NCBI GenBank assembly: GCA_002786065.1
Contig: NHNY01000014.1
Location: forward strand, 62,001 to 126,000
Direction: 5' to 3'
Origin: Microcyclospora pomicola
Taxonomy: Eukaryota; Ascomycota; Dothideomycetes; Capnodiales
Length of the DNA: 64,000 nucleotides
Shown here: piece by piece, positions 46,503 through 58,539 of the stretch
How positions within the stretch are numbered: the stretch's first letter is position 1
Layout: the number at the start of each line of letters is the position of its first letter
Translations under genes and position numbers: made by a program
The notes under the pieces: model-generated
Databases searched by the model: none
What the model saw: only the letters and a program-made list of their open reading frames with translations
What the model was told of the DNA's origin: nothing

Positions 46503-49500
46503 ATGAATGCGTAGGGTTGAGATTTAAATCTATCTATAATCGTTGGTGGAATGTCGACCTTCATGTATCGCCTACCTACTCGTGAGAGCTCATGGACATG
46601 AGGGTGGCTGTTTACTACAGATGTAACATGTTCACAGCATCTCATCCACAGCAGTGGAATGGTTGCTGACGTGGCTCTGGTTATACACCACATACAGACA
46701 ATGACATAACAAATGATCATGGTCAACCTATAAGGCATGCACCATCGACAACGAATCTCACATGTCACAAATCGCAAAAGCTTGCCTGTAACTCGTTGAA
46801 GTTCGGACTGTATTCAGACTTCATCGTAGACAACACCGTGCCCCAGCATCCGGAAGGTCATCTATGCACTGTCTGTCGTATGAGCTCTTGTACCCAGCGA
46901 AGCGCAGATCGTGTGAACATGATACGAGAGCAGAATGCGAAGGCATGAACACTGGATTCGATGTCTACGAGGATTACACCGAAGGCATAGACAAGATGCG
47001 ATATTTCTCTCAAGACGGCCCTTACAATAGTGGTCATTCGGGCGAACTTCGCGTCACATTGCATCTCGCTCGACGAGGTCAATAATATGCCCACATCGCG
47101 CGCGGGAGCCTATGGTTGTCGCGACCACGTCTGTACACTATCTGCGAGGACTGATGGAGCATTCTTCATACAGCCGCTCCTTCGGCCCGCGGAGTATCAA
47201 TGCAAAGGTGACGTTGATACGTTGAGAGTGCTCCTTTGTCCGGGTATCTGGAGTGCACCAAGACGGTGGGAAAGGCATTTGAACAGGGGAAAAAGCGGGA
47301 GGATGATCGATGACGTCCGAGGTTGCTTGCCAAACTGATTGAGACGTAGGAGAGTGAGACAACACACATCCAACAAAGCAGAGATCATGTGGTGAAGAGT
47401 TCTTCATTCGTACGTATCGCGAGAAATCGGCCGATGTTTCATAAACGATCTCACGGCGTCAGGCGATGCTCGTTACAGTAAGTGACTGCCTCGTTCACGA
47501 ACAGAATGATGTGTATTGAGCGCATGGCACCGCTTCGAGGCTGGGCGTTGTCGTACACGTATATGCAGAGACAGATGCGAGCAATGCAGCGTTCGTATTT
47601 TCCGATTTAGGGCACGGCGACCGGTCAACGCCGGTCGCTTGCTGTCGATCGTTCATCCACGGCGTTGAACTTTCACTCTGAGGATGGAGGTTATGAAGCG
47701 TTTGGATTTGGGGAAGATGCAGCATCGCGCGGGTACGAGACAGAGACGTACCGACACGTGGGTGGCTTAGCGTCTTACAGTACAGTAGGCTCATCGGCCC
47801 GCGTCAGGGATGTCCGACTTCATCTCCGATCGGACGTCCGCATCGAGAGGCTTGCATGTGAAGGTGCACAAGTAACAGATGTGTGTGGGGATCGTGCAAT
47901 CACATGCCAATCGATGCGCTCCAGCGGTGGGTGAAGCCCAGCGGTGACGTCTCCCCGGTCAGCCCCAATACTGTATTGGACGCCAGCATACTCGATACGA
48001 GCGGTCGTTCAGGCAGCAGCAGTGACCATCCCAGATGATCGAATGATGTGGTCGTGCGGACAACATGCAGTCTTGGGCGCGTCTGATCCCCGCTTGTAAG
48101 CACGGGGATAATGCACAAACGACCATTATTGTACACAGCAATAATAGCAAGGTATATATGCGGCACGGCCGGTGACTTGTCCGGGGAAGACAGCTCAGCG
48201 GCGACGGCCAACCTCCGCTCCAACGAATTAAACAATAAAAAGCTTGTCGACGATCGTGGTTTGTGGAGAGAGCCACGTCGGGTAAATTCGGGGGACAAAT
48301 GTGCGACTTTCTCGACCCAATTCGGCGTTCTCGTGCAGCACTATACTTCTGTACCGAGGAGGAGCACTGACTTTAAAGATGTTGGGGTATATCGATGAAC
48401 GATAACCGTCCCTCGGACACGGGATGTGCACTCCAAGTTACCCCGTAGATGATGGTGAAACAAGGAGGCTCAGCTCCAGATCTGCACGGGGCCTATCTGA
48501 GGTTCTTCTGTCAGGAACAGGTAACTGCGCTGCAGCACTGCGGTACCGACATCTTTGTTGGAGAAGTCTGTGTGACTGTGCCCTCACATCGACTCGATAT
48601 TTTCGCTGTTCCAGACGACCTGTGCGAGCGTCTTTGTTTTTACGGCTCAACCGATCAAGCCAGGACCCTGCTGCACGGTTGTCGTGGTTCTTCTTTTTAT
48701 TAGCTGCCTGGGGAAAGATGGCGCCGAGCAAGAACCCTGCCCCCACAATTTGGCCGTATAGCAATTTTGAAGTGCGCACAAGTATCGCACTATACCTTTT
48801 CTCTCGCTCTCATCTCGGTGGTATGATCGTCTAGTATGGTAATCACTCGCGTCTATGTTATGTCTAAGATCGCTTGGAAAAGTGGTGAGCTCCGTGCAGC
48901 GAGCGGGCTCAAGGTCCAGCAACTCCGGTTCGAGACTGAGGCAGAGTCAAAATGTAGCTATATCTCAGCGACTTGTCACTGCATGAGTGTGCACCAATCC
49001 CGTAGCATGTGAATTCGTGGGGGAACTGGCGAGCACATGCGTTGGGGCCGTCTGAAGGCTTGTTGCCTTCTCATGACATATCCGCCTGAGCAGTCCAGAC
49101 CATCTTGCTTCAGCTGCAGACCTGGTCATCATCCTCATTGGCACCTGGTCCGACTCGGCTACAGAACAACGTGGGATGGTGCATTCGCCAGGAGCATCTC
49201 ACCACTCAGGCTCTACTTATGCCAGCCAGCCATCGTCATGCCATTTCTGTGCGGTGGCTTTCGTGGCTGCCTCTGAGCGTCTAGATGGTCGCCTGAATTA
49301 GTCCAGATGTATGGATGATGCCGCGCGGATATGTAGGTCTGGATCCAGCATGTCGGTGAGCATTTCGAAGCAAGGCTTGGGTGGGAGTGTGGTCGATCTT
49401 GGAAGATCGATCGAAGTCGAGGAGCCCCCCGACCCCACAACTTGGCCACTCCATGATATTACTGGGATGTTGCGAAGCTGATCAGTGGATGCCTCGCAGT

Positions 49501-50046
49501 GTTCGTAAGCAGTGCTGTAGGTTGTATACGGACTATCCCTGTCAGGTCAACGATCACATCTCTTCAGTCGGCCACCCGTATCATATACAAGGACCTCTAT
49601 ATACATGTACAGTGACTTGCATGTACGCAGTATATCATGCCGCCATGCGCATCGCCAGGTCTGCGATGGGCGAAAATAAACTTTGTGCTTATCTAGCAGA
49701 TGATCTAATGTAAGCATATTGTGCAGAGGCGAAACGCGATGCAATAATGGGCTGCCGCATCCGAACAGCTCACTCATCTGCTGAGATCACAGAACAGATG
49801 TTGCCAATTCACCGACTCGAAGACGTGACATTACTATCATGTTCTTCCATCTGGTTCGTTGGCATCGAAGGCGAAACATTACAACAATAATGGCTACCGC
49901 CAGCAGAGCAAGACCCAGATTCGGTAGAGCCTGGTCGTTCGCTTGTGGCGTCAAGTAACGGCTGGGGTACGAAAGTATGATAAGCTGGTGCCGAAGCAAA
50001 GCGCAACGGCCTGAGGCGATCAGGAGAAGAGTGCTGCGATCTGCCT

Positions 50047-50064
50047 CCCGGGGATTGCCCCGGG
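50047..50064. repeat. Perfect 7-bp G/C inverted repeat with 4-nt loop
   Basis: CCCGGGG, loop ATTG, CCCCGGG. It could form a strong hairpin in RNA from either strand. There is no T-run after it. Confidence 0.7.
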
Positions 50065-51439
50065 TTCTCGCGTGCTTCCAGAGCGTTGAGGCGCAGAACG
50101 CTCAAAGCGAACCTCACAGATCCCGAGGTGATGAGCTGAGGAGTACTCAGTCATGCCATCTGCCTTTTGGCGAACGCATGTATTGCGTGCGCGTACACCA
50201 CGCCAGCGATTCTGGCCCGCTGCATTCAACGGTCTGCTGGAAACAATCGAAGCAAATTTTCTAGACAGATGCCAGAGGTGGTTCATTTCCGGGGCACAAG
50301 GCGGAATGGCTCGGGGGTGACGTGATGGACGGGGACTTGTGGAGGCAAGCACATGCCAAACGTTCAGCTTTCACATGCACACGCCGAGAAAAGGCCAGCA
50401 GGGCTGTGTTAGAAGCCCCCATAACTGTCGATAATTTTCCCAGCCACGTATCTGCCGACCGATTGAGCGCACGGAAGCACTTCTTAGTTCGGCCAGAAGG
50501 CCCAACCTGTCCAGTCGTCGTCAACACATTGTGGTGAACGTGTTCACACGCACATGCACCCACACCCTCACCCACACGCCACCTCGATAAGCACATACTC
50601 ACCCACCGCGCTAACGAGCCCGACAGCACCTTTGACGCAGGAACAGGCGGCCAGGCAGAGCCACAATCGCGGCATCAGCGTGGCGGCGTCTGGGCGGGCG
50701 CCCATCTAGCTCGGAGGGTGTGTTGTGCAAAAGTGATGACATGGGGAAGGGCAGCACATACGACGCCATCATCATGCGGTGCCGCCTTGTTCGTCCGGAG
50801 GCGGATAAGGCGAGTTACAGTACTGGCTCTGCAGTAGTCGGCCGTATGCTACCGGGACCAGGACGGTGGATGGCTAGCTGGATGCGTGCAGCAACCATGG
50901 TCGCGGCGGACACCCTTTTTCTTGCACAATTCTTCGTCCCCACGTTGGCTGGCGCGCGACTCCGCCTTGGCTACCGATTCGGCTGTCCGATGCGCACTGG
51001 GGGCGCCCGTCAGACCGATGAGGCAGAAGCGGCACGAGATGAAGGTACTGTACTGTGCGGTCTGTACTGGATGTAGATTGTGCCGTACGGTATATGTATA
51101 GTCCCGCAAGGATATGACGCTGGCTGGATGATCTGACCGGGAGCATGCACTCTCCGAGGCGGCTGCCCGTCGATATCTCATCAGATCCTGCCGGCTGCTA
51201 GCCAGTAGGTTCCGTTGCCAGAAGGCTTCCATGTGATTGTGGTGGTGCGTGTGTGTGCGTCGAGGTGGTTGTGTGCGTCGTCTGGCTCATCATCCCTGTC
51301 GCGCCCGAGAGTAGCGATTGCATCCCGCCGAACCGATAACCGACTTTTTCCTCGTCGTGGTGCGCAGTGGTCGTTTATGGCTGCGGCGGCTGCTATTGCT
51401 GCTCCGATTCCTCACTTCACAAATCTCTCGAATATCCCC

Positions 51440-51752
51440 CTCCACCATCCCCCCGTCTCGCTCCACGACCGGATCTCACCTCCTCCTTTCCCTTCTCCAC
51501 ATCCCCCAGCTCTCACGCCCCCCCATTCCTCCGGGCTGACGTGCCAAACCGCCCGACCAACGGAACCGCAGCACGTCTTGTCTTGACCCCGGCCAGTCCG
51601 ATCCGGCCCCGGGAAAAGGATCGTCACCCACACTGGTCTCACCCCACGCCACCTGTACCAACAACTTCGAGACACCAGACGCTCGCCTCCAGCACAAGAA
51701 TCATATATCAAGCCTTTCAGCCCTCCAGCCCGCGCGCGCCCGACGCCCCCGG
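51440..51752. promoter_or_regulatory. Candidate CreA-binding sites upstream of creA
   Basis: The CreA consensus is SYGGRG. Complementary-strand matches are ctccac (GTGGAG) at 51440, 51461 and 51495, ctccgg (CCGGAG) at 51529-51534, and ccccgg (CCGGGG) at 51587-51592, 51607-51612 and 51747-51752. All lie within 330 bp of the creA start, consistent with the autoregulation known for this gene in Aspergillus. The motif is short and the region G/C-rich, so some matches are expected by chance. Confidence 0.4.
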
Positions 51753-51769
51753 GTCTCGTCCACTTTCAC

Positions 51770-53413
51770 ATGCTCTCACAGCTGCTAAACCCAGAACAAA
51801 TCTCTACCCCGGCCTCCCTCCCGACTGACTCTGTCCGCAACCGTCTCGACTTCGTCTCTGCCCACGACGCTGTTGCTCTTCCTGCTTCCTCCCCACCGTC
51901 GACACACATGGCTACCTCTGCCATGACCATGTCCTCGCCTGGCCTCAACATGCAGAACAACGACGAGCACCGCCCGGATCTGCCTCGACCATACAAGTGT
52001 CCGCTCTGTGACAAAGCCTTCCACCGCTTGGAGCATCAGACTCGTCATATTCGCACCCACACCGGCGAGAAGCCGCACGCCTGCCAGTTCCCCGGCTGCA
52101 CCAAACGATTCTCCCGATCCGACGAGCTCACCCGGCACTCGCGTATCCACAACAACCCCAACTCACGCCGAGGGAACAAGCAACATGTCGCTGCAGCGGC
52201 AGCGGCGGCGGCGGGCCTACAGTCGAATGTGTACGATGCGCAGACCTCATTACAACAGCAACAACTACAACAGCAACAGCAGTTGAACCAAATGCATCAG
52301 CTCAACCAGCAACAGCTCTCCAACCTCAATCAGATGCCGCAGATCAGTCAGATGGATCATATCAACCAGATGGCTCAGATGGCTCAGATGAGCGCAAACG
52401 CAATCCCCACCAACCCACTCGCTCCACAACACCTCTCACAAAATCCACTCGCGCAACACCACATGGGTCAGGTGAACAGTCCGATGGGCCAGTTGAGCAA
52501 CAAGACCAGTCCCATCGCTCTTTCGCAGATGATGCCCCCACCTTCGAAGACCTCGCATTCTTCGCCTAGTTCCCGGCTCAACTCGCCTGACGTTTCTCCC
52601 CCACACTCATACTCTGCGACGTACTCAAGTACTCCGGGCTCATACATCACTCGCAACAACAGCGGTGAGATCAGCCCGGCACAAGCTGGCTATCACCGCC
52701 CAATGGACATTAATCTCCTCGCCACGGCAGCTTCGCAAGTTGAGCGCGAGAACAACAGCAGCAACCAAATCCCGACCCACCACCTTTCTCTACCGTCGAG
52801 ACAACCATACACAGCGTCGTCACCATATCATCACCCCTACGGCAGTGGTCGGATGCCGTCGCTTTCCTCCTACCACTACTCTTCCAACCCCACCTCACAA
52901 CCCATGTCACGCTCGCATTCTCACGAGGACGATGATCCATACTCGCACCGTGCCTCGAAGAAGTCCAGACCTGGGTCTCCACAATCGACTGCGCCACCAT
53001 CGCCGGAGTTCTCCCACGAGTCGACGTCGCCCACCCCAGACCACACGCCACTAGCGACGCCATCGCATAGTCCGCGCCTCCGACCACAATTCTTCCACAA
53101 CGGCGTTCAACTACCCACCCTGCACCACCTTTCGTTGCACAACCAACCGCCACCAGCCTTGGCTCCTGTGGAACCTTCCGCGGATGGTCACCAGCCGTAT
53201 GTGCCGGCCCAACACAGTGGATTGCGCATCAGTGAGATTATGGAAGCTGGCGATGGAGCGCAACGAAAACTCCCGGTTCCGATCGTCGCTGGCCCCAAGG
53301 ACGGCATTTACGCCAAGATTAGCGAGCTGGTCAACCCCGGTAGTGGCGTCAGCAGTGGGCAGAACAGCGCAGGGCACAGCGAGGCGGGGAATGACCTGCA
53401 CGAACGCATGTGA
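51770..53413 (+). CDS. creA: Carbon catabolite repressor CreA/Cre1
   Basis: A single exon of 547 residues. The start [18 protein letters not shown] resembles the LLNPQ opening of other CreA proteins; a later in-frame ATG at residue 47 ([10 protein letters not shown]) is the alternative. Two C2H2 fingers are near-identical to the family: C77/C80/H93/H97 ([19 protein letters not shown]) and C105/C110/H123/H127 ([19 protein letters not shown]), followed by NSRRGNK. An alanine run, a long Gln/Met/Asn-rich tract (about 155-225) and Ser/Pro/His-rich regions follow. The C-terminal [20 protein letters not shown] block matches the conserved repression region. CreA represses genes for alternative carbon use when glucose is present. 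Confidence 0.97.
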   Translation: MLSQLLNPEQISTPASLPTDSVRNRLDFVSAHDAVALPASSPPSTHMATSAMTMSSPGLNMQNNDEHRPDLPRPYKCPLCDKAFHRLEHQTRHIRTHTGEKPHACQFPGCTKRFSRSDELTRHSRIHNNPNSRRGNKQHVAAAAAAAAGLQSNVYDAQTSLQQQQLQQQQQLNQMHQLNQQQLSNLNQMPQISQMDHINQMAQMAQMSANAIPTNPLAPQHLSQNPLAQHHMGQVNSPMGQLSNKTSPIALSQMMPPPSKTSHSSPSSRLNSPDVSPPHSYSATYSSTPGSYITRNNSGEISPAQAGYHRPMDINLLATAASQVERENNSSNQIPTHHLSLPSRQPYTASSPYHHPYGSGRMPSLSSYHYSSNPTSQPMSRSHSHEDDDPYSHRASKKSRPGSPQSTAPPSPEFSHESTSPTPDHTPLATPSHSPRLRPQFFHNGVQLPTLHHLSLHNQPPPALAPVEPSADGHQPYVPAQHSGLRISEIMEAGDGAQRKLPVPIVAGPKDGIYAKISELVNPGSGVSSGQNSAGHSEAGNDLHERM

Positions 53414-56400
53414 GGAATGAATGGCCGGCAGCCATGCTTGTCATGGCGTAATCACGGTTGCTCAACGGCGAAGCAGAGAGTCACGTGTCTATTTTCCGCT
53501 GGATATTCATGGGTCATGGACCAATACCGATAGAGACGAGGATCACGATGGAGTCGATCCCCCAGGTTGCAAATGAACTTAGCGAGCGTGCATATGTGGT
53601 TTCAAAGGGATCGTTATACCAGGAGCGGAGTGGGATGGGAATTCGAATGGGGCTGGTGGTGCTAGGTTGTGCTTTGCAGAGCAGTGGGCGATACCACGTG
53701 CTTCTTGGGGTCGGGAACGCAACATGCTCGTTGCTGATATTGTGGGAGCATGGCATCCCACGGCAAGCGTGGGCTTATGCTGGAGGAGACTAGGACCTGG
53801 GCAACCAACTGTCGCAAGACATTTCGTGTGAGGATTGAAGGAGGATGTCTATGCTCAGAGCTCTTCTCTCTTCTCAAGTTCAACTTGTTTCTACGCTTCA
53901 TCTTCGCTTATTCATATATTCGATCTTTCTCCAAAGCCGATAGACCTGTGATAGAATTAAGAATCGTTCTCCTTCATCGAACGCGAAAGCTTGGTGCCAT
54001 GTATCGCATCTACCCTGTCCCTCCACCTCCCTCCACGCCTGTGTCCTGCTCTACGAACTCTGGTCCGCAAAAGGCCCTTCCAAATCCCATCTCACCGCCC
54101 GCCGTCTCGCCATCAGCGGATCCGCCAAGCCGCCCACCAAGTCATTCGCCCCCTCATAGGTAGGTACAGTACTCACCGCGCGTCGGCCATCCAGTCCATC
54201 CAGTCCATCAGCCCGTCTAGTAACAATCCCTCAACGATATCCCCGCCCTTTCTTTTTCCGCCTCCGCGTAATCTATCATCCTCGCGGCCGTCTAAGCCTC
54301 CTCCTGTTCCACCTCTCCGCTTTTTTCCTAGTAACAGGACGATGGAAAGTCCGGTACGCTATATGTCCTCCGTCGATCCAGGTATGCATAATTTAGGGGA
54401 GTAGAAAGGGCTCTTGTCTCAGTGGGTTGGATGTGTAGATGGACGCTGTGTCGCCGCCTGTTACCGCCCAGACCCATCGCATCGCATCGCATCGCGCCAT
54501 CATGAATCATTATTCTTGTTATTGCCGTGGAAATCTCCTTTCGTCGCGGTAGGAGGTACAGGATAGAGCACAGGCACAGGCGACACGCAACGCGATCTAC
54601 TGTCTGAATTGTTTTTTCTTGCTCTTAGGTAGGTCTCAACGGCCTCGCTACCATCGCCATTGAGTCTGTGCTGTCAAGGTACAGTATGTACCTACCTATC
54701 TATCGAATTATTGGTAACGTGCCGAAAATGGCAGGTACATACGGGGATGATCACATCATCCAAGATCAACAAGATGATAGGGCAGGACATACGTGTCTCC
54801 TCCTCTCCAACTATCTGACCAGCAAAGCAAAAGTCCAGCCCGCTCACCGCCCAGCATACATCCCCTCTCGCTCAGGCGTGATCATCGCACACGACTGGCC
54901 ATCGCTTCCTCCTCAACAGAAAATCTACATCTCAAACAAGGCCGGGAGGTAAGTGTTGTTGCTGGGATGTTGGTCGCACGGTATTGGACACCTTGCGATC
55001 GATCCGCATCGGAGTGACGTCGCTGTTTTCTCGGGCAGAGATGTGGCTGACATGTTTCCATACATATGCCTCTTTGAGATGGATACCGTGCCTACCTACA
55101 TCACTGCTTATCGCAATGATGGTGGGGGTGGAGGGGGGCGAAACGCGGGGCGCGGGGAGGATGCGTTGCGTTGGGATCTCGGCTGGGAATCTGGGAGGAT
55201 GATGACATGGAATGTACGGTATGTACAGTAAGGTAGGTAGGATGTGGTTGCGAGTGGTATACGGTATGTTGGTTGGAGATGGCAAGGGGGAGATTCGTAT
55301 TGGGTAGTGTTTCGGAAGATGCAAGAAGATGATCACGCATTTGTTGTGTAACATCTGTCATTGAATTGAGGTATACTGTATTGTATCGTACGCAGTGTTT
55401 TGCACAGTAGTGACGTAGAAACCAACAGTTCGGGATACATACGAGCGTATTGCCTGCCATCTCACACCTCCTGCAGTCAGTAGTATATACATACCTTACA
55501 TGACAGGTCATGCACATGTGATGTACAGCACCTCAACACACACGCGCGCGCGCCCGCACGTGCGTCTCGCTTCTCCTCATGTACTCCAACATTTCTCCGC
55601 AAAACCTTAACCGGCACGTCGTCTAGGAACCGCCGATCCGCGCGCGCCCCCGCCTGATCATCACATACCTGCAGTATACAGTAGTCTACATGTGCACGAT
55701 ACATGTAACCGCGCCGGGACCAGCGCAGATCGACACGATGACCTGCAACGTGGGGGGTTTTGCGGAGTCGAACGACACCACGGAAGCAGCAAGCAGGCAG
55801 GGAACGCATGCATAAGTTATGCAGTGCGTCCGATCGGCAGTGGGTTGACGAGTCCGGTGGGGGAGATCGCTCGTTCGCGTAAAGCTGTCGTTTCGTGGCT
55901 TAGGGCGCGCGATGGGGATGCGAGATGACGAGATGCTTGTTGGTCGTGGGCGTGAGGGGTCCTGAATCGGATGCTCTGGCGGTTGGCGAGAGTTTGAGAT
56001 GCGGTGTACGATTGGGGATGCTGGACCATTCGTGCGCGTCTCGTACTCTGACTGCGGGAGGAAAGGGGGGAGATATGGGATCGACGATGGGGACTGGCGA
56101 TGATGGGAGTGAGGGATCGGGGGTGAAGACGTCAGGGAAGATGTGGAAGTGGTCGAGGCGAATCTGTCCTGTTGACATCACTGTTGCGCTCCCTGTTGTG
56201 AATAAGCTAGTACAGTCTAGGGAGATCTCGACAATGATTTTGGCTCTGCCTTGCTGCTGAACAGACATCTCGTCGTTGCGTGTAGAACAAAGAGTAAGCA
56301 ATGGCATAATCTACAAACATCTCTTGACGGACATGTGTTACAGGGAACTGTAGAATCTCTTTCAGCGCTCGTACTCAGCGAAATTCTGCATACATAAGCT

Positions 56401-56597
56401 CGTAATGGGTATATAGATATAGTAAGGCTAAGTGATGCTGTCAACGTCGCATTCATTCCCCATAGCGAAATTCTGGAATGCTTGGGATGACCATGCACTA
56501 CGATATTGGTGCCAGTAGCAAAGCTCAGATAAGCTCAATGTCGCGTCCTCGGAGCCAAAGCTCACGACTGTATCGCTTCTCGACCTCTCTAAGAACA
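53414..56597. other. Long spacer between creA and ECM11
   Basis: About 3.2 kb with no recognised gene. The two flanking genes converge here, so 3' UTRs account for only part of it. TACCTACC/GGTAGGTA words recur with TACAGTA (near 54157, 54627, 54678, 55091 and 55217), and a CA/CG-rich alternating tract lies at 55535-55562. A minus-strand frame at 55900-56307 looks faintly protein-like (MPLLTLCSTRND start) but matches nothing I know. Confidence 0.5.
55535..55562. repeat. Alternating purine-pyrimidine tract (CA/CG)n
   Basis: A run of acacacacgcgcgcgcgc followed by cgcacgtgcg. It is a simple repeat of a kind that can adopt Z-DNA. Confidence 0.7.
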
Positions 56598-58274
56598 TCA
56601 CTCGTGGTCCACTCTTGACTTCCTGGATCGTCCAGGCGATGGATTCAGCATGGCAGCACTATAAGCCCTGATAGCTTCCATTGTGTTGTCGACCCCCTGT
56701 CTCTTCTTCATCACTGCCTCGTGGCGCTGAAGTATCTCGTCTTCAATCTTTCGTGCTGCTTTGCGCTTCTTCTGACGAGCGGCCCTGAAGCTTTTCACCA
56801 GATCACCGAACTGTTCGAGGAACCATTCGCCGGCATCTTCCCATTCATCAATCTTTAGGGAGTTGACAAACTCTGATTGTCGATCGATCGGCGACTTGAA
56901 AGCAATCTGCATTTTATCGGCGATCGTACCGCCCGCCTCGTTTTCTGTTTTGGGAGCTCTAGGGTCAATATCAAAGTCTTGTGCCACAATATCAGTATAT
57001 TGCATCTTGTAGAGCTCTGCAGGGCTGTAGTCGAGCTGCACTGGTTCATCAATCTCTGCTTCCGGCATGTGCTCGTCATGTAGGTTCTCTTCTGCTTTGA
57101 CTTCCATGTTACCGTTCGTGTGCGCGTGTGATTCTCGTTGGGGTTGATTTCCCTCAAAGCTCTGTGCCCGCCGCTCATGCGTTTGCTGTACAGGAGATCC
57201 CAGTAGCTGAGGCCTGAATTCCGAGACTCTAGTAACGACGGGTACCACAATGCGATCTACGTTGTCGTCATTTAGGACATGACTATTTTTGGAGTCATTG
57301 GAGCCCTCGTATTCTGGAACCTCGCGCTTCGCGGTATGAGCTCCAGTGTCTCTGGTATGCTTCGGAAACATTCCGGACTGCTGCAGTCGAGAGGGTATTC
57401 GCGGGTCAGCAGATTGTTGTTCGCCTTGATAGCCGTACGCATTGAATCGAGTGAAACGTGACTGAGGCTCAGAAATTTGTGAGATGATAACTTGCCGTGG
57501 CACATTTTCAGTGAATCGACCTGCAACAGCTGACACATACTGGCCTTCAGCATCAGGTTGCTGGCGCGGTGAGTCGTACATTGCGCCACCCAAGCTATAT
57601 TGATTGCCAAAGCCAGCGAATGGTGGGCTTTGATCATTGTAGTCAACTGGAGCTCCTTGTACAATGGCGGTAGAACGATTGCTCATTCTCGAAGGCGGCC
57701 CGGAGGTTTGTGACGGGAAAGTGTCACCATCTAGATGGCCCAATCGATTGCCATCAAGGTCTGTTGTGTTTGACCTCTGCCTCAGACTCTGCATTCTGCG
57801 CATTTGCCTGTCGTTGAGTTCGCCTGTGATCAAAGCAGGATCTCGACGCACTGTCCGGTCGACATCTTCATCGGCAGAGTCGTCGTCCTCGCCGCTGAGA
57901 GGGGCTTTGGGCGACGTGCTTGATTCCCGGTCCATATGTTGCATAATCTCTTCAGTCTCAAAACGTAGTTCTCCATGCATTGACTCCGTGTTCGTTGACG
58001 AAGCCTCGATATTGCTTGCATCAGTGTCATAGAATCTCGATTCTGGTGACAATGGTAGCACCCGGTCCGACAGCGAAGGCAGTCTTGACCCGTATTGCTC
58101 GATTTGACTGTCTCTACTATGATGCCAAGGTGGGCGTACCCTATTGGGCACTGCTGGAGGATCCTGCTTGGTAGCCTCAGCGCTCTTCACAATGCCTGCG
58201 CCACTCAGAGAAACAGGCGGCAGTTGGTTCTTCTGCCTCACGTATTGGGCTGCAGTTCTCTTCGGCGGCGCCAT
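56598..58274 (-). CDS. ECM11: Ecm11 C-terminal-domain protein (putative meiotic synaptonemal factor)
   Basis: A single exon of 558 residues. The first 400 residues are disordered, rich in Ser, Arg, Gln and Asp. The C-terminal block, about residues 415-535, runs LDYSPAELYKMQYTDIVAQDFDIDP, then FVNSLKIDEWEDAGEWFLEQFGDLVKSFRAARQKKRKAARKIEDEILQRHEAVMKKR, the pattern of the Ecm11 domain with its coiled-coil ending. Yeast Ecm11 is a SUMO-modified protein of the synaptonemal complex central element, acting with Gmc2. A consensus SUMO site V-K-A-E is at Lys393. In most filamentous ascomycetes this family is annotated only by domain, so a meiotic role is inference. The N-terminus KRTAAQYVRQK is basic. 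Confidence 0.85.
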   Translation of the reverse strand: MAPPKRTAAQYVRQKNQLPPVSLSGAGIVKSAEATKQDPPAVPNRVRPPWHHSRDSQIEQYGSRLPSLSDRVLPLSPESRFYDTDASNIEASSTNTESMHGELRFETEEIMQHMDRESSTSPKAPLSGEDDDSADEDVDRTVRRDPALITGELNDRQMRRMQSLRQRSNTTDLDGNRLGHLDGDTFPSQTSGPPSRMSNRSTAIVQGAPVDYNDQSPPFAGFGNQYSLGGAMYDSPRQQPDAEGQYVSAVAGRFTENVPRQVIISQISEPQSRFTRFNAYGYQGEQQSADPRIPSRLQQSGMFPKHTRDTGAHTAKREVPEYEGSNDSKNSHVLNDDNVDRIVVPVVTRVSEFRPQLLGSPVQQTHERRAQSFEGNQPQRESHAHTNGNMEVKAEENLHDEHMPEAEIDEPVQLDYSPAELYKMQYTDIVAQDFDIDPRAPKTENEAGGTIADKMQIAFKSPIDRQSEFVNSLKIDEWEDAGEWFLEQFGDLVKSFRAARQKKRKAARKIEDEILQRHEAVMKKRQGVDNTMEAIRAYSAAMLNPSPGRSRKSRVDHE

Positions 58275-58539
58275 GTTGACACTGACTACACCGTGCTAGC
58301 CTCTGAATGTTGAAGTTGAGTGGCTTTCACGAAGAAGCAGAAGTGGAATGTGTTCAGGCGCGTGAGGTTCAGAAAGACGCGCTCGGATACGCGGCTCGAA
58401 GCCCTGAACGGGGAGGGGAGCGCGACGTCACGAGGGTAACTCAGAGAGATACTACAGTACCATCTGGACCACATGGTCTTTCACTTTCTCATCAAGTATT
58501 CCACATCTCGTGAGAATAAGACCCGGCCAAAACAATAAG
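58275..58539. promoter_or_regulatory. Divergent promoter region, ECM11 / F-box gene
   Basis: Only 265 bp separate two opposed start codons, so promoters must overlap or be shared. No named site identified. Confidence 0.5.

Larger units (their letters stand above)
46503..51769. other. Long gene-poor region upstream of creA
   Basis: About 5.3 kb in which I recognise no protein gene. Open frames of 60-150 codons occur on both strands, but they are overlapping, Arg/Ser/Cys-rich and match nothing I know. Contents seen are a CACACC-rich tract near 50540-50580, a perfect G/C hairpin at 50047-50064, a pyrimidine-rich tract at about 51420-51530 and candidate CreA sites at 51440-51752. The right end is the probable creA promoter and long 5' UTR. 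An unrecognised multi-exon or noncoding RNA gene cannot be excluded. Confidence 0.55.

Noticed and set aside
48827-48937. Sequence with A-box-like (48827-48839) and B-box-like (48927-48937) pol III words, resembling a tRNA gene with an intron
   Set aside because: No acceptor stem could be paired, the D stem and the T stem have mismatches, no valid anticodon loop emerges and no T-run follows. At most a decayed tRNA-like relic.
51367-51828. 153-codon frame over the creA 5' region
   Set aside because: Pro/Ser/Arg low-complexity translation of a pyrimidine-rich leader, overlapping the creA start in another frame.
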